A stretch of DNA of 24,753 nt from DAOUAE01 sp034433795 (GTDB lineage: Bacteria; Chloroflexota; UBA6077; FW602-bin22; DAOUAE01). Positions 1-8,175 of the stretch are shown here, in pieces. Positions within the stretch are counted from its first letter, which is position 1. Each line of letters starts with the position of its first letter. A program made the translations under genes and the position numbers. Under the pieces are notes generated by a model, which was given only the letters and a program-made list of their open reading frames with translations, did no database searches and was not told where the DNA came from. Location of the stretch: NCBI GenBank assembly GCA_034433795.1, contig DAOUAE010000027.1:1-24753 (forward strand), written 5' to 3'.

Positions 1-8
1 GGACTGTA

Positions 9-19
9 CTCCTTCCTTC
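9..19 (-). promoter_or_regulatory. possible ribosome binding site of a divergent gene off the left edge
   Basis: Read on the minus strand this is GAAGGAAGGAG followed by eight bases to the window edge. That is the right distance for a start codon just outside the window. No coding sequence can be seen, so a leftward gene here is inference. The stretch from 20 to 129 holds nothing else I can support. Confidence 0.25.
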
Positions 20-129
20 TCCCTTTGCCTCGCCCCGTCGCGATCCTTCCCAATAAAAGCCTCCCGCCTAACGCCTCGCTAGTCCGCTACTTTTCTTATC
101 TCCAAATCCCTGCCGACGGGCCGGGCTGC

Positions 130-158
130 TTGACACGCATGAGGGGGAGGGATATAGT
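130..158 (+). promoter_or_regulatory. sigma-70-type promoter of the iron-type ABC operon
   Basis: TTGACA at 130-135 and TATAGT at 153-158 are separated by 17 bases: a perfect -35 and a five-of-six -10 at optimal spacing. Transcription would start near 165, giving a leader of about 88 bases before the lipoprotein start at 253. The three transporter genes follow with gaps of 16 and 1 bases, so this is probably the operon promoter. Confidence 0.7.
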
Positions 159-176
159 GCCGTGGGAGACGGCGGG

Positions 177-198
177 GACTGTCGGATTGCCGACAGTC
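177..198. promoter_or_regulatory. inverted repeat in the leader of the ABC operon
   Basis: GACTGTCGG (177-185) and CCGACAGTC (190-198) form a perfect 9-bp stem with the loop ATTG. It lies just downstream of the predicted transcription start. There is no T-run, so it is not an intrinsic terminator. It could be an operator for a metal-responsive or other repressor, or an mRNA-stabilising hairpin. The sequence does not decide between these. Confidence 0.4.
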
Positions 199-252
199 TG
201 ATCTCGCCCTGGCCGGGGATACTTCCGGATGATCCGAGGTGAGGAGGAGCGC

Positions 253-1369
253 ATGGGGAGCGGGTGCTCGCGTCGGGGTTTTCTGCGCATGGTCACGGCG
301 GCCGCGGTTGGGACCGTGGTTCTGGGCTGCGCCGCCCCGCCCGCGCCAACGCCGACCGCCGCGCCGGCCACGCCGACGGCAACGGCCGCACCGGCCGCCG
401 CCCCACGGGGCAAAACGGTGACGGTCGCCTCGCCCCTGAAAGGGGAGATGCTGACCAAGGCGGCCCAGGACTTCGGCCGTGAGGCGGGCCTGGAGGTCAA
501 CGTCCAGTATCGTCCAGTATATGGGCTCGACCCAGGTGCTGGCCAAGCTGCGGGCGGAGCGGGCCCAGCCGCGCACCGATGTCTGGATCGGTGCGGGGGG
601 TGTGATCCCGTTTATGGTGGCCAAGAAGGAGGGTCTGCTCGAGCCCTATCAGTCGCCGGAGTTCCGGTTTGGCGAGACCCTGGGGAATATTCAGACCCGC
701 GATCGGGAGTGGTACTGGGTCGGAGCCTACGTCCTGGCGCTCGGCTGGGCCTACAATACCAAGAAACTGAAGGACGAGGAGGTCCCGACCGACGTCGAGG
801 CCCTGACCACCAGCCAGTGGAAGGGGCAGGTCGAGATGGCCAACCCCGAGGCCTCCGGGACGGCCGCCCTGTTTATTCTCAGCACGCTCGATCGGTATCG
901 CCGGAGCGGTCAGGGAGAGGACGCTGGCTGGAAGCTGCTGGAGAAGTTTGCGGCGAACGTCAAGCGGTTCCCGGAGAGCGGAGGGGCGCCGGCCCAGGAT
1001 GCTGCCAAGGGGGATATTCTCGTGGGGGTCAGTTTTGACCAGCAGGCCAATCTGCTGAAAGTGAAGGGTGAGCCGGTTGAGTTCAAGCTGCCCAAGCAGG
1101 CGGTGGTGCTCGTCGACCCGGTCGCGCTGGTGAAGGGGGCCCCGAATCCGGAAGGGGCCAGGAAGTTTATTGATTTCCTGCTCTCGCAGAAGGGCCAGTC
1201 GCTGCTGCAGCTCGACGCCTACATGTCGATGCGCAGTGACGTGCCGCCCCCGAAAGTCAGCCGGTACACGATCGACGATTACATCAAGGCCTCGACCACG
1301 GTGGACTTCGAGTGGGCGGCCGAGAATTTCGACCGGGTGGTCCGGCGCTTCCGGGACCTGACACGCTGA
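253..1369 (+). pseudogene. ABC transporter substrate-binding lipoprotein (ferric-iron type), frameshifted
   Basis: This would be the extracytoplasmic solute receptor of the importer encoded downstream. The start at 253 follows a GAGGAGGAG ribosome site. The N-terminus has a twin-arginine motif (SRRGFL), a hydrophobic stretch and a lipobox-like VLGC, so it would be a Tat-exported lipoprotein, followed by a Thr/Pro/Ala linker. The mature part looks like the iron(III)/AfuA-type binding proteins, for example AYNTKKL, a SxWKGQVEMANPEASGT-type stretch and RKFIDFLLSQKGQ near the C-terminus. At 501-520 the ten bases CGTCCAGTAT occur twice in tandem. The frame runs into 1038 in the wrong phase, while the correct phase resumes right after the repeat and runs to TGA at 1367-1369. 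Removing one copy restores a continuous protein of about 368 residues. It is either a genuine recent mutation or a sequencing/assembly error. The ferric substrate is inferred; a phosphonate-type substrate is possible. Confidence 0.8.
501..520 (+). repeat. 10-bp tandem duplication causing a frameshift
   Basis: CGTCCAGTAT is present twice back to back (501-510 and 511-520) inside the substrate-binding protein gene. Ten bases is not a multiple of three, so the second copy shifts the frame by +1. With one copy the reading frame passes from VNVQY directly into MGSTQVLAKL, which continues the solute-binding fold. Confidence 0.9.
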
Positions 1370-1385
1370 GCCGGCGGTCGTCGCC

Positions 1386-2510
1386 ATGCGGGTCATCCTG
1401 CAGGATCTCCGAAAGCGGTACGGAACGGTCGACGCGCTGAAAGGTGTCAGTCTGACGCTTGAGGAGGGCGAGCTTTTCACTCTCCTGGGCCCCTCCGGCT
1501 GTGGCAAGACGACCACGCTGCGCTGTCTGGCCGGTCTGGAGCAGCCCGATCAGGGGCGCATCTTCATCGGGGAGACCGAGGTCACAACCATGCCCGCCTA
1601 TCGGCGGCCGTGCGCGATGGTCTTTCAGAACTACGCCCTCTATCCTCATCTGAGTGTGTACGAGAACATCGCCTATGGGCTCTGGGCGCGTCGGTACAGT
1701 GCCGCCGGCCTCGTGGGCAAGGCCGCGCTCCTCGTGCTGCCCGGCCGTCTCCGTTTCGACCGGGAGATCGACCAGCGGGTCCAGCGGGTCGCCGAACTGC
1801 TCGATCTGCCCAAAGAGGCCCTGCGGCGCCTGCCGAGCGAACTCTCCGGTGGCCAGCAGCAGCGGGTCGCGCTGGCCCGGGCGCTGGTCCTGGAGCCGAA
1901 GGTCCTGCTGCTGGACGAGCCGCTCTCCAACCTGGATGCCCGGCTGCGGGTGCGGGTCCGCTACGAAATCCGTCGGATCCAGCAGGCGCTGCGGATCACC
2001 ACCCTCTACGTGACCCACGACCAGGAGGAGGCGCTCGCCATCTCCGACCGGGTCGGGGTGATGCGCGATGGCGTGCTTCTCCAGGTGGGGACGCCGGTCG
2101 AGGTCTACGAGCGCCCGGCGACGGCCTGGGTGGCCGATTTCCTGGGGTTTGTGAACATCTTTCCGGCGCGCGTCGAGGCCTACGAGGCGGATGGCTTGCT
2201 CCGGGTGCGGCTGAGCGAGCACCTCGTTCTCCGGGCGCTGACCGGCACAGCGCGCTACCCGGTCGGGGCGGCGGTGACCGTCGTCCTCCGTCCCGACGCG
2301 TTCGCCCTCGCCAGCACGCGCGCCGGCCTGAACCGGCTGGTCGGGACGGTGCGGTTCCGGACGTTCCTGGGGGCGACGGTTCGGTACATGGTCACGGTCG
2401 ACGGCCTGACCTGGGCGGTTGACCTGCCGTTCTCCGCCGGGGCGTACCCCGAGGGGACCGAACTGGCCCTGACCGTCGAACCGTCGGCCGTTCTGGTCCG
2501 GGAGGAATGA
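1386..2510 (+). CDS. ABC transporter ATP-binding protein (iron/spermidine-type, FbpC/PotA-like)
   Basis: This is the cytoplasmic ATPase that powers import through the permease encoded next. All catalytic motifs are present: Walker A GPSGCGKT (35-42), Q-loop Q81, signature LSGGQ (153-157), Walker B VLLLDE (173-178), D-loop SNLD and switch histidine H211. A C-terminal TOBE-like beta domain covers roughly residues 280-374, as in FbpC, PotA and MalK relatives. The 374-residue length is usual. Compared with typical members there are about 19 extra residues between the YENIAYGL stretch and the following REIDQRV helix (around 101-128), in the helical subdomain that contacts the permease. The gene starts 16 bases after the binding-protein stop and its stop lies one base before the permease start, so it is cotranscribed. 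The family assignment is firm; the substrate is inferred from the neighbours. Confidence 0.92.
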   Translation: MRVILQDLRKRYGTVDALKGVSLTLEEGELFTLLGPSGCGKTTTLRCLAGLEQPDQGRIFIGETEVTTMPAYRRPCAMVFQNYALYPHLSVYENIAYGLWARRYSAAGLVGKAALLVLPGRLRFDREIDQRVQRVAELLDLPKEALRRLPSELSGGQQQRVALARALVLEPKVLLLDEPLSNLDARLRVRVRYEIRRIQQALRITTLYVTHDQEEALAISDRVGVMRDGVLLQVGTPVEVYERPATAWVADFLGFVNIFPARVEAYEADGLLRVRLSEHLVLRALTGTARYPVGAAVTVVLRPDAFALASTRAGLNRLVGTVRFRTFLGATVRYMVTVDGLTWAVDLPFSAGAYPEGTELALTVEPSAVLVREE

Positions 2511-2511
2511 G

Positions 2512-4263
2512 ATGGCGGTTTCCCGTGCCGTGCCGATGGAGGCGACTCGCCGTCTGGCCGGTTTGCTGGTCGGTCGTCTCCTGGCCGGGGCGCTCCTCGT
2601 CGGGCCGCTGGGTCTCTTTCTGGCTCTGCCGCTCTTCTCCGTCCTGGTCGTCTCGGTGGTCGGTCGGGAGCAGCCGATTCTCCTGTTCCTCAGCCGGGGG
2701 CAGATCGGCGATCTGCTCGTCCTCTGGGGGCGCTCGGCGACGCTCGAGTACTGGCGAGGGCTGCTGGCCACCGACCTCTACTTTCTCTCGCTGATCAATT
2801 CGCTCAAACTGGGGCTGGCGGTGAGTGGCACCGCCACGGTCCTGGGCTTTCTGCTGGCCTACGGGGTCACGCGCACGGCGATGCCGGGGCGGCGTCTGGT
2901 CCGGGCGCTGGCCGTCATCCCGATGATTATGCCGCCGTTTATCGGCGCCTACGCCTTCACCCTGCTGCTCGGCGACCGGGGGTTTGTGACCCGGATCGCC
3001 GAGGTCTACGGGTATCATCTGCCCCTTGACATCTTCACGCCGACCGGTGTCTGGCTGGTGCAGGTCTACGTCTTCACCCCCTTTGTGTTCCTCACCACCG
3101 CCGCGGTCCTCGACCGCAGCGACCCGGCGTTGGAGGAGGCCAGCGAGAGCCTGGGCGCTCCCGGTCTCTACACGTTCTGCCGGGTGACGCTGCCGCTGGC
3201 CACTCCCGGCCTGGCGGCCGGGGCGCTCCTGGCGTTCATCGGCTCGCTGGCCGATTTCGGCACCCCGGTGGTTCTGGCCCCACGCCGGTTTCCGCTCCTG
3301 CCGGTTGAGGCCTACCGGGAGCTGGTCTCGTACAACAACTGGGGGATGGCGGCGACCCTGAGCGCGGTCATGATCGTCCTGGCCGTCATGGGGGTGCTGG
3401 CCTACCAGAAGGTCGTGGCGGGGGCCCGGTTCGAGACCATCACCGGCCGCCGTCGGCGCACAGCGCGTCTGGTCCAGAACCGGGCGGTCGTCCTGGGGTT
3501 GACACTCTACGCCGGGCTCTTTCTGGCCGTTCCGCTGGCGGTGCTGGCGGTCATCGGGCTGATGGCGGTAACCGAGGTGTGGGGGACCGAGATCTTCCCG
3601 AGCCGGTATACCCTGGAGCACGTGCAGTACGCGCTGGTGACCGGTCCCGCCGCCCTGCGGAACAGCCTGGTCCTCAGCGGCCTGGCCATTGTGATAACAG
3701 GGGTGTACGGTGCGATCCTGGCGCGGCTGATCCACCGCCGCCACCTGGGTGCCAGCCGGTGGCTTGACGCTCTGATCATGGTGCCACTGGCGATCCCCGG
3801 CACCGCCGTCGCTATCGGGCTGATCCTGACGTTCAACGCCGGGCCGATCACACTGGTCCAGACCCCGTGGCTGCTGCTGGTTTCGTACTGTGTGCGGCGT
3901 CTGCCGTACGCGGTCCGGGCGACGCTCGCCTCGTTGCAACAGATCGAGCGGGGTCTGGAGGAGTCAAGTCTCAGTCTCGGCGCCTCGCCTCTCTTCACCC
4001 TGCGGTGGGTCATTTTCCCGCTGGTTCTGCCGGGCATTCTGGCCGGAGCGGTGCTGGTCCTGATCACCACGATGGAGAGCATTTCCGACGCGATCTTGCT
4101 GTATGCCCCGGGGTGGGCGCCGCTCTCGGTCGAGATCTACACCCGCGTTCTGGCCAGCGAGGTCTACCGGGCAGCCGCCTTCGCGGTCGTTTTGATCGCC
4201 ACCGCCGGCCTCCTGCGGATCGTTATCTCCCGGCTGACCGAGCACGACGCGCTGAATGTCTAG
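2512..4263 (+). CDS. ABC transporter permease, fused two-domain (FbpB/AfuB-like)
   Basis: This polytopic inner-membrane protein of 583 residues holds two BPD_transp_1 permease domains in one chain, the arrangement of iron(III) FbpB/AfuB transporters. Each half carries the EAA loop that docks on the ATPase: EEASESLGAPG near residues 208-218 and EESSLSLGASP near 483-493, each followed by a PL..PG hydrophobic segment. About twelve membrane segments can be seen. The ribosome site GGAGG (2501-2505) lies inside the end of the ATPase gene, and the ATG follows that gene's stop by one base, so translation is probably coupled. The half-transporter is intact although its binding protein is frameshifted. 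Thiamine or 2-aminoethylphosphonate permeases share this layout, so the ferric substrate is likely but not shown. Confidence 0.9.
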   Translation: MAVSRAVPMEATRRLAGLLVGRLLAGALLVGPLGLFLALPLFSVLVVSVVGREQPILLFLSRGQIGDLLVLWGRSATLEYWRGLLATDLYFLSLINSLKLGLAVSGTATVLGFLLAYGVTRTAMPGRRLVRALAVIPMIMPPFIGAYAFTLLLGDRGFVTRIAEVYGYHLPLDIFTPTGVWLVQVYVFTPFVFLTTAAVLDRSDPALEEASESLGAPGLYTFCRVTLPLATPGLAAGALLAFIGSLADFGTPVVLAPRRFPLLPVEAYRELVSYNNWGMAATLSAVMIVLAVMGVLAYQKVVAGARFETITGRRRRTARLVQNRAVVLGLTLYAGLFLAVPLAVLAVIGLMAVTEVWGTEIFPSRYTLEHVQYALVTGPAALRNSLVLSGLAIVITGVYGAILARLIHRRHLGASRWLDALIMVPLAIPGTAVAIGLILTFNAGPITLVQTPWLLLVSYCVRRLPYAVRATLASLQQIERGLEESSLSLGASPLFTLRWVIFPLVLPGILAGAVLVLITTMESISDAILLYAPGWAPLSVEIYTRVLASEVYRAAAFAVVLIATAGLLRIVISRLTEHDALNV

Positions 4264-4334
4264 GGACACGCCTCCGGAGGAGGGGACCGCGCCGGCATGT
4301 CCCATCAGACGGCCCGGCGGGCGCATGGGTGCTC

Positions 4335-4364
4335 TTGACAGGCCGGGCCGTCTGGGCGTAGCAT
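4335..4364 (+). promoter_or_regulatory. promoter of the HAS-barrel/herA operon
   Basis: A perfect TTGACA (4335-4340) is followed after 18 bases by TAGCAT (4359-4364), which matches four of six -10 positions. Transcription would begin near 4371, about 65 bases before the GTG start at 4437. It lies in the otherwise empty stretch 4264-4436. Confidence 0.55.
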
Positions 4365-4436
4365 GGGGCCAGAGGCGACCGGGCGGGTGCGGCCGCCGCG
4401 CGCCGGGCCTCCGGTCGCCGGCGGGGTGGGGTTCTG

Positions 4437-5045
4437 GTGGACGGTCGGATCGGCGAGGTCATCGAGGCGACGACCACCGAGTTCATCGCCGAAAGTTACG
4501 TCCTGCATCAGGCGCCGTCCCTCGGCGCCCTGGTGCGGGTGAGCGACCGCGAATACGATATCTACGCCCTGACCGGGCTGGTCAGCACCACCAGCATCGA
4601 CCCCGGCCGCCGTCCGGTGGCCCGCGGCCAGAGCGAGTCCAGCCCCGAAGCCCTCTACGCCCATAACCCTGAGCTGGCCAGCCTCCTGCGGACCGAGTTC
4701 CACTGCCTGATCGTCGGCCACCGACCGGTCGGCGCCCCCGCGATCCGCCACTACCTCCCACCCCGTCCGCCCCAGATCCACGGCTTCGTCTACCCGTGCA
4801 CGCCGGAGGAGCTGCGGGCCTTCACCAGCCGTCTCGATTTCCTGCCGGCCCTGCTGGAGGCGCCACCGCGCTTCCCGGTCGACGAACTGGTCGCCGCCTG
4901 CCTGCGCCAGGCCAGCCGGGTGCATCCGGACCCTCTGGCCTTCTGCCTGGCCGCCGGCCGCCGGCTGGCGCTGCTGTTGACCGACCAGCCGGCCCGGCTG
5001 ACGGCGCTCCTGGCGCGTCTCAAACCCGAAGGGGGTGAACCGTGA
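4437..5045 (+). CDS. HAS-barrel-like protein coupled to HerA
   Basis: This 202-residue soluble protein has an N-terminal stretch (GRIGEVIEATTTEF through ALTGLVSTTSI, about residues 3-54) that reads like the small beta-barrel (HAS barrel) found at the N-terminus of HerA ATPases and of F1/V1 subunits. The rest is mixed alpha/beta with no catalytic motif I recognise. There is no Walker motif and no NurA-type nuclease signature, and it is too short for NurA. The GTG start is weakly supported because the ribosome site is only a G-rich run. Its stop overlaps the herA start by four bases (GTGA), so the two proteins are probably made in fixed ratio and interact. A role as accessory barrel or adaptor for the HerA hexamer is inference. 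Confidence 0.7.
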   Translation: MDGRIGEVIEATTTEFIAESYVLHQAPSLGALVRVSDREYDIYALTGLVSTTSIDPGRRPVARGQSESSPEALYAHNPELASLLRTEFHCLIVGHRPVGAPAIRHYLPPRPPQIHGFVYPCTPEELRAFTSRLDFLPALLEAPPRFPVDELVAACLRQASRVHPDPLAFCLAAGRRLALLLTDQPARLTALLARLKPEGGEP

Positions 5046-6670
5046 GCGAACGAGACCTGCCGACCGGGCGCCGGCTGGGCCAGGTCGTCAGCGGCGCCCT
5101 GAGCAAAGGGCTGACCGTCCGGCTGGAGGGGGGCGTCTCGGTCGAGGAGATGGCGGTCGGGCGGTATGTGGTCATTCACGGCCAGCGGCGGACGTTCTTC
5201 GGCATGATCACCGATGTCCGGCTGGAGCTGGCCCACCCGCACCTCGGGGTGGCGCCGCCGGATCTCAGCGACCCGTTCATCGCCGCCGTGGTCCAGGGCA
5301 CCAGCCTCTACGCCACGCTCGAGGTCCTGCCGTTGCTCGTCTTAAGCGAGACGGGCGCCCCCCAGCCGGTCAAGACGGTCCCCAGCCATTTCGCCCCGGT
5401 GGCCGAGGCCACCGAGGGCGATGTCCAGCGGGTCTTCGGCCCGGAGGATATCCACCACTTCTACATCGGCCAGCCCCTGGATATGAACGTGCGGGTCTGT
5501 CTCAACCTGCCCCGGCTGGTCGAGCGCTCCAGCGGCGTCTTCGGCAAGTCCGGCACCGGCAAAACCTTCCTCACCCGGCTGCTCCTCATCGGACTGGTCC
5601 AGAAGAGCCCGGCGGTGACCCTGGTCTTCGATATGCACAACGAGTACGGCTGGGCCGGGACCTCGGAAGACCACGGCCGGCCGGTTAAGGGCCTCAAGCA
5701 ACTCTTCGGCGCGCGCGTGGCCATCTTCTCGCTCGACCCGTCCTCGACCCGGGCCCGGGGCGCCAGCCCTGACTACACGGTCGAGATAGGCTACCACGAG
5801 ATCACGGCGGACGACATCGATCTGCTCCAGGATGCCCTCGGCCTCTCCCCGGCCGCCGTCGAGACGGTCCGCCGGCTGGCCCGCCACTACGGCGACGACC
5901 GCTGGTTCGAGGCCTTCCTCGCCACCACCCCGGAGGAGCGGGCCGACCTGGCAAAGAGCCAGGGGCTCAACCCCGGCACGCTCGATGTCCTCCACCGCAA
6001 ACTGGAGAACCGCCTGCAGCGCCTGCCCTTCCTCAAGCCACGGGTGACGGAGAGCGCCGTCCAGCGGATCCTGGAGTACCTGCTCAAAGGGATCCACGTC
6101 GTCCTGGAGTTCGGGCGCCACCATTCGCTCGACGCCTACCTTCTGGTGGCCAACATCCTCACCCGGCGCATCCACGAGCGCTACGTCGACCTGACCGAAC
6201 GCGCCATGGGCGAGCGAAACGCCGAGCCGCGCCCCCTGGTCATCGTCATCGAGGAGGCCCATAAGTTCCTCAACCCCCGGGTGGCCGACCTGACGACCTT
6301 CGGGACCATCGCCCGCGAGATGCGCAAGTACAACGTGACCCTCCTGGTGGTGGACCAGCGGCCGAGCAGCATCGCCGACGAGGTGATGTCGCAGATCGGC
6401 ACCCGCATCACCTGCCTGTTGGACGACGAGAAAGACATCACCGCCGTCCTGGCCGGCATCCCCAACGGCCAGGCCCTGCGCAACGTCCTGGCCAGGCTGG
6501 AGACCAAGCGCCAGGCCCTGATCCTGGGCCACGCGGTGCCGATGCCGGTGGTCATCCGGACGCGCGAGTACGGCAGCGAGCAGTCCTACCGCGAGATCAT
6601 GGCCGCGACGCCCGGTCAGCGCGACGGCCGCCACTCCCTGGAGTTCCTGCAGCGGCTGGCCGACCCCTGA
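5042..6670 (+). CDS. herA: HerA family DNA-translocating ATPase
   Basis: HerA is a hexameric FtsK-like ATPase that translocates on DNA, usually together with the NurA nuclease in end resection or with defence effectors. The 542-residue protein has an N-terminal HAS barrel (about 10-62), Walker A GKSGTGKT (168-175), the family's D-M-H-N-E-Y motif (197-202), a Walker B of the LVIVIEEAH type (399-407, with paired Glu 404/405), sensor-like DQRPSSI (438-444) and an IGTRI segment (452-456) typical of the family. All residues needed for ATP hydrolysis are present. The start is GTG at 5042, overlapping the upstream stop. No nurA gene lies beside it here; the only partner is the HAS-barrel-like protein upstream. 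A housekeeping repair role and a defence role cannot be told apart from this window. Confidence 0.93.
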   Translation: MSERDLPTGRRLGQVVSGALSKGLTVRLEGGVSVEEMAVGRYVVIHGQRRTFFGMITDVRLELAHPHLGVAPPDLSDPFIAAVVQGTSLYATLEVLPLLVLSETGAPQPVKTVPSHFAPVAEATEGDVQRVFGPEDIHHFYIGQPLDMNVRVCLNLPRLVERSSGVFGKSGTGKTFLTRLLLIGLVQKSPAVTLVFDMHNEYGWAGTSEDHGRPVKGLKQLFGARVAIFSLDPSSTRARGASPDYTVEIGYHEITADDIDLLQDALGLSPAAVETVRRLARHYGDDRWFEAFLATTPEERADLAKSQGLNPGTLDVLHRKLENRLQRLPFLKPRVTESAVQRILEYLLKGIHVVLEFGRHHSLDAYLLVANILTRRIHERYVDLTERAMGERNAEPRPLVIVIEEAHKFLNPRVADLTTFGTIAREMRKYNVTLLVVDQRPSSIADEVMSQIGTRITCLLDDEKDITAVLAGIPNGQALRNVLARLETKRQALILGHAVPMPVVIRTREYGSEQSYREIMAATPGQRDGRHSLEFLQRLADP

Positions 6671-6748
6671 GCCCAGCCGCCGGACCGGCGCCCCGGTCGA
6701 CCGGCGCCCACCGCGAGGGCCTTCGTCGCCTCCGGCCGTCGGGGCTCA
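6668..6748. terminator. possible bidirectional hairpin between convergent genes
   Basis: The herA stop and the ferredoxin stop face each other across about 75 GC-rich bases. The ends pair as TGAGCCC (6668-6674) with GGGCTCA (6742-6748), so both stop codons lie in the stem. Shorter palindromes such as CCGGTCGACCGG lie inside. There is no T-run on either strand, so termination is a guess. Confidence 0.3.
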
Positions 6749-7036
6749 GGCCGGGGGTTTGATCTCGTTGATCCGGGCCCGGACGGCGGCCGGGTCTTTG
6801 TACCAGAGGGCGTTGAGGGTGATGAACTCCCGCTGGTCCTCGGGGACGGCCTCCTCGGGATAGATGGCCGTGACCGGGCAGACCGGCTCGCAGGCGCCGC
6901 AGTCGATACACTCGTCGGGGTTGATGAAGAGCATGCGGTCAACCCCTTCTTCGTGGTGGATGCAGTCCACCGGGCAGACCTGGACGCAGGACTGGTCCTT
7001 CACGTCGATGCAGGGCGAGGTAATCACGTAGGTCAT
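6746..7036 (-). CDS. fdxA: 7Fe-type ferredoxin
   Basis: This small electron-transfer protein of 96 residues starts at an ATG (complement of 7034-7036) behind a consensus AGGAGG site. The cysteine pattern is that of bacterial seven-iron ferredoxins. C9, C17 and C53 fit the [3Fe-4S] ligands; C21, C43, C46 and C49 fit the [4Fe-4S] ligands; C25 is the extra conserved cysteine. Residue 12 is valine where an 8Fe protein would have the second cysteine of a CxxC pair, which supports the 3Fe centre. The motif CIDCGACEPVCP is clear. The C-terminus ends in a short charged helix. It is convergent with herA and has no operon partner, so its redox partner cannot be named. Confidence 0.92.
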   Translation of the reverse strand: MTYVITSPCIDVKDQSCVQVCPVDCIHHEEGVDRMLFINPDECIDCGACEPVCPVTAIYPEEAVPEDQREFITLNALWYKDPAAVRARINEIKPPA

Positions 7037-7150
7037 CGAGCACCTCCTGGCCGCCGGACCGCCCGGTCCGGGGCGCGTGTTCTCGGCTTTAAGCGTACCA
7101 TACCATACCCGCTGGGCGGGCGTCTCGGGTCAGTTCCAGCTAGCGGGCTG

Positions 7151-7159
7151 TGGTATAAT
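7151..7159 (+). promoter_or_regulatory. extended -10 promoter of the aminotransferase gene
   Basis: TGG followed directly by the perfect TATAAT hexamer (7154-7159) makes an extended -10 element. The -35 region is poor, which is common for this promoter class. Transcription would begin near 7166, some 40 bases before the ATG at 7206. Confidence 0.6.
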
Positions 7160-7205
7160 GGCCGGGAAGGAGCGGACGGTCAGTACCCACGCGAAGGAGG
7201 CCCCG

Positions 7206-8162
7206 ATGGCGCATCCCAAGTACGTCTGGCTGGATGGGCAACTCGTCCCCTGGGAGCAGGCCACAGTCCACGTCAGCACCCTCGGCTGGTCCACGATGTC
7301 GGCCGTCTTCGAGGGGATCAAGGCCTACTGGAACCCGGAGCAGGCGGAGCTCTACGGCTGGCAGTTCCGCGAGCACTACGCCCGCTTCGCCGCCTCGATG
7401 CGCTTTATGCGCATGACGCCGGCCTTCAGCCCCGAGGACCTGGTCCAGGCTTCGCTCGACCTTCTGCGGGCCAACGAGTGCCGGGAGGACACCTACGTGC
7501 GGCCGCTGGCCTTCTTCCGCGACGCCACCTGGTTCGGCGCGCTGGAGGACTCCCCCACCAGCATCGTCATCACCACCGCCCCCTTCACCTCGGTCCTGGG
7601 CTCGGGCCGCACCATCCGGGCCTGCGTCAGTTCCTGGACGCGCCTGGGCGATAACCAGATGGCCCCCCGCATCAAGTGCATCTCGAACTATCACAACAGC
7701 CGGCTGGCCCTGGTCGAGGCCCGCCAGCACGGCTACGACCAGCCGATTCTGCTCAACAGCGCCGGCAAGGTGACCGAGGGCCCGGCCTCCTGCGTCTTCA
7801 TCGTCCGCAACGGGGTCGCCATCACCCCGAGCATCACCAGCGGCATCCTGGAGAGCATCACCCGCACCACCATCCTGCGCCTCTGCCGTGAGGTGCTGGG
7901 CATCCCCACCCAGGAGCGCGAGATCGACCGGACCGAACTCTACCTGGCTGACGAGATCTTCTTCTGCGGCACCGGGGCGGAGGTCCTGCCGGTCGGCGAG
8001 ATCGACGGGTACGTCGTCGGCGACGGCCGCATCGGACCGGTCACCGCCGCCATCGAACGGCTCTTCCACGACCTGGTCCGCGGCCGCGACAGCCGCTATC
8101 CGGAGTGGCGCCTGCCGGTCTACCGGCGGGCCGAGCGCCCACTCTCCTCGGTCCCGGCCTGA
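7206..8162 (+). CDS. ilvE: branched-chain-type amino acid aminotransferase (class IV, PLP)
   Basis: This cytoplasmic PLP enzyme of fold type IV should transfer amino groups between branched-chain amino acids and 2-oxoglutarate, the last step of Val/Leu/Ile synthesis. An AAGGAGG site five bases upstream fixes the ATG at 7206, giving 318 residues, the usual size. Earlier in-frame starts lack a ribosome site and lie upstream of the promoter. The PLP lysine is K157 in RIKCISNYHNS and the cofactor-binding glutamate is E191 in KVTEGPAS. The N-terminal FEGIKAYW and the R-P-L-A-F stretch near residue 100 fit IlvE. The cofactor-binding loop reads EGPASCVF rather than the common EG.G.N.F, so a D-amino-acid or aromatic specificity remains possible. 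The gene stands 13 bases before a glycosyltransferase with which it is probably cotranscribed. Confidence 0.88.
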   Translation: MAHPKYVWLDGQLVPWEQATVHVSTLGWSTMSAVFEGIKAYWNPEQAELYGWQFREHYARFAASMRFMRMTPAFSPEDLVQASLDLLRANECREDTYVRPLAFFRDATWFGALEDSPTSIVITTAPFTSVLGSGRTIRACVSSWTRLGDNQMAPRIKCISNYHNSRLALVEARQHGYDQPILLNSAGKVTEGPASCVFIVRNGVAITPSITSGILESITRTTILRLCREVLGIPTQEREIDRTELYLADEIFFCGTGAEVLPVGEIDGYVVGDGRIGPVTAAIERLFHDLVRGRDSRYPEWRLPVYRRAERPLSSVPA

Positions 8163-8175
8163 TCGCCCGGCGCCG

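Noticed and set aside
1284..3939. Two long minus-strand frames (to 2771 and from 2392) opposite the ATPase and permease
   Set aside because: They are antisense shadows of well-supported ABC genes, with low-complexity Arg/Gln/Pro content.
4437..5045. NurA nuclease as the identity of the gene before herA
   Set aside because: The protein is much shorter than NurA and shows no nuclease motif. The barrel-like N-terminus fits a HAS-barrel protein better.
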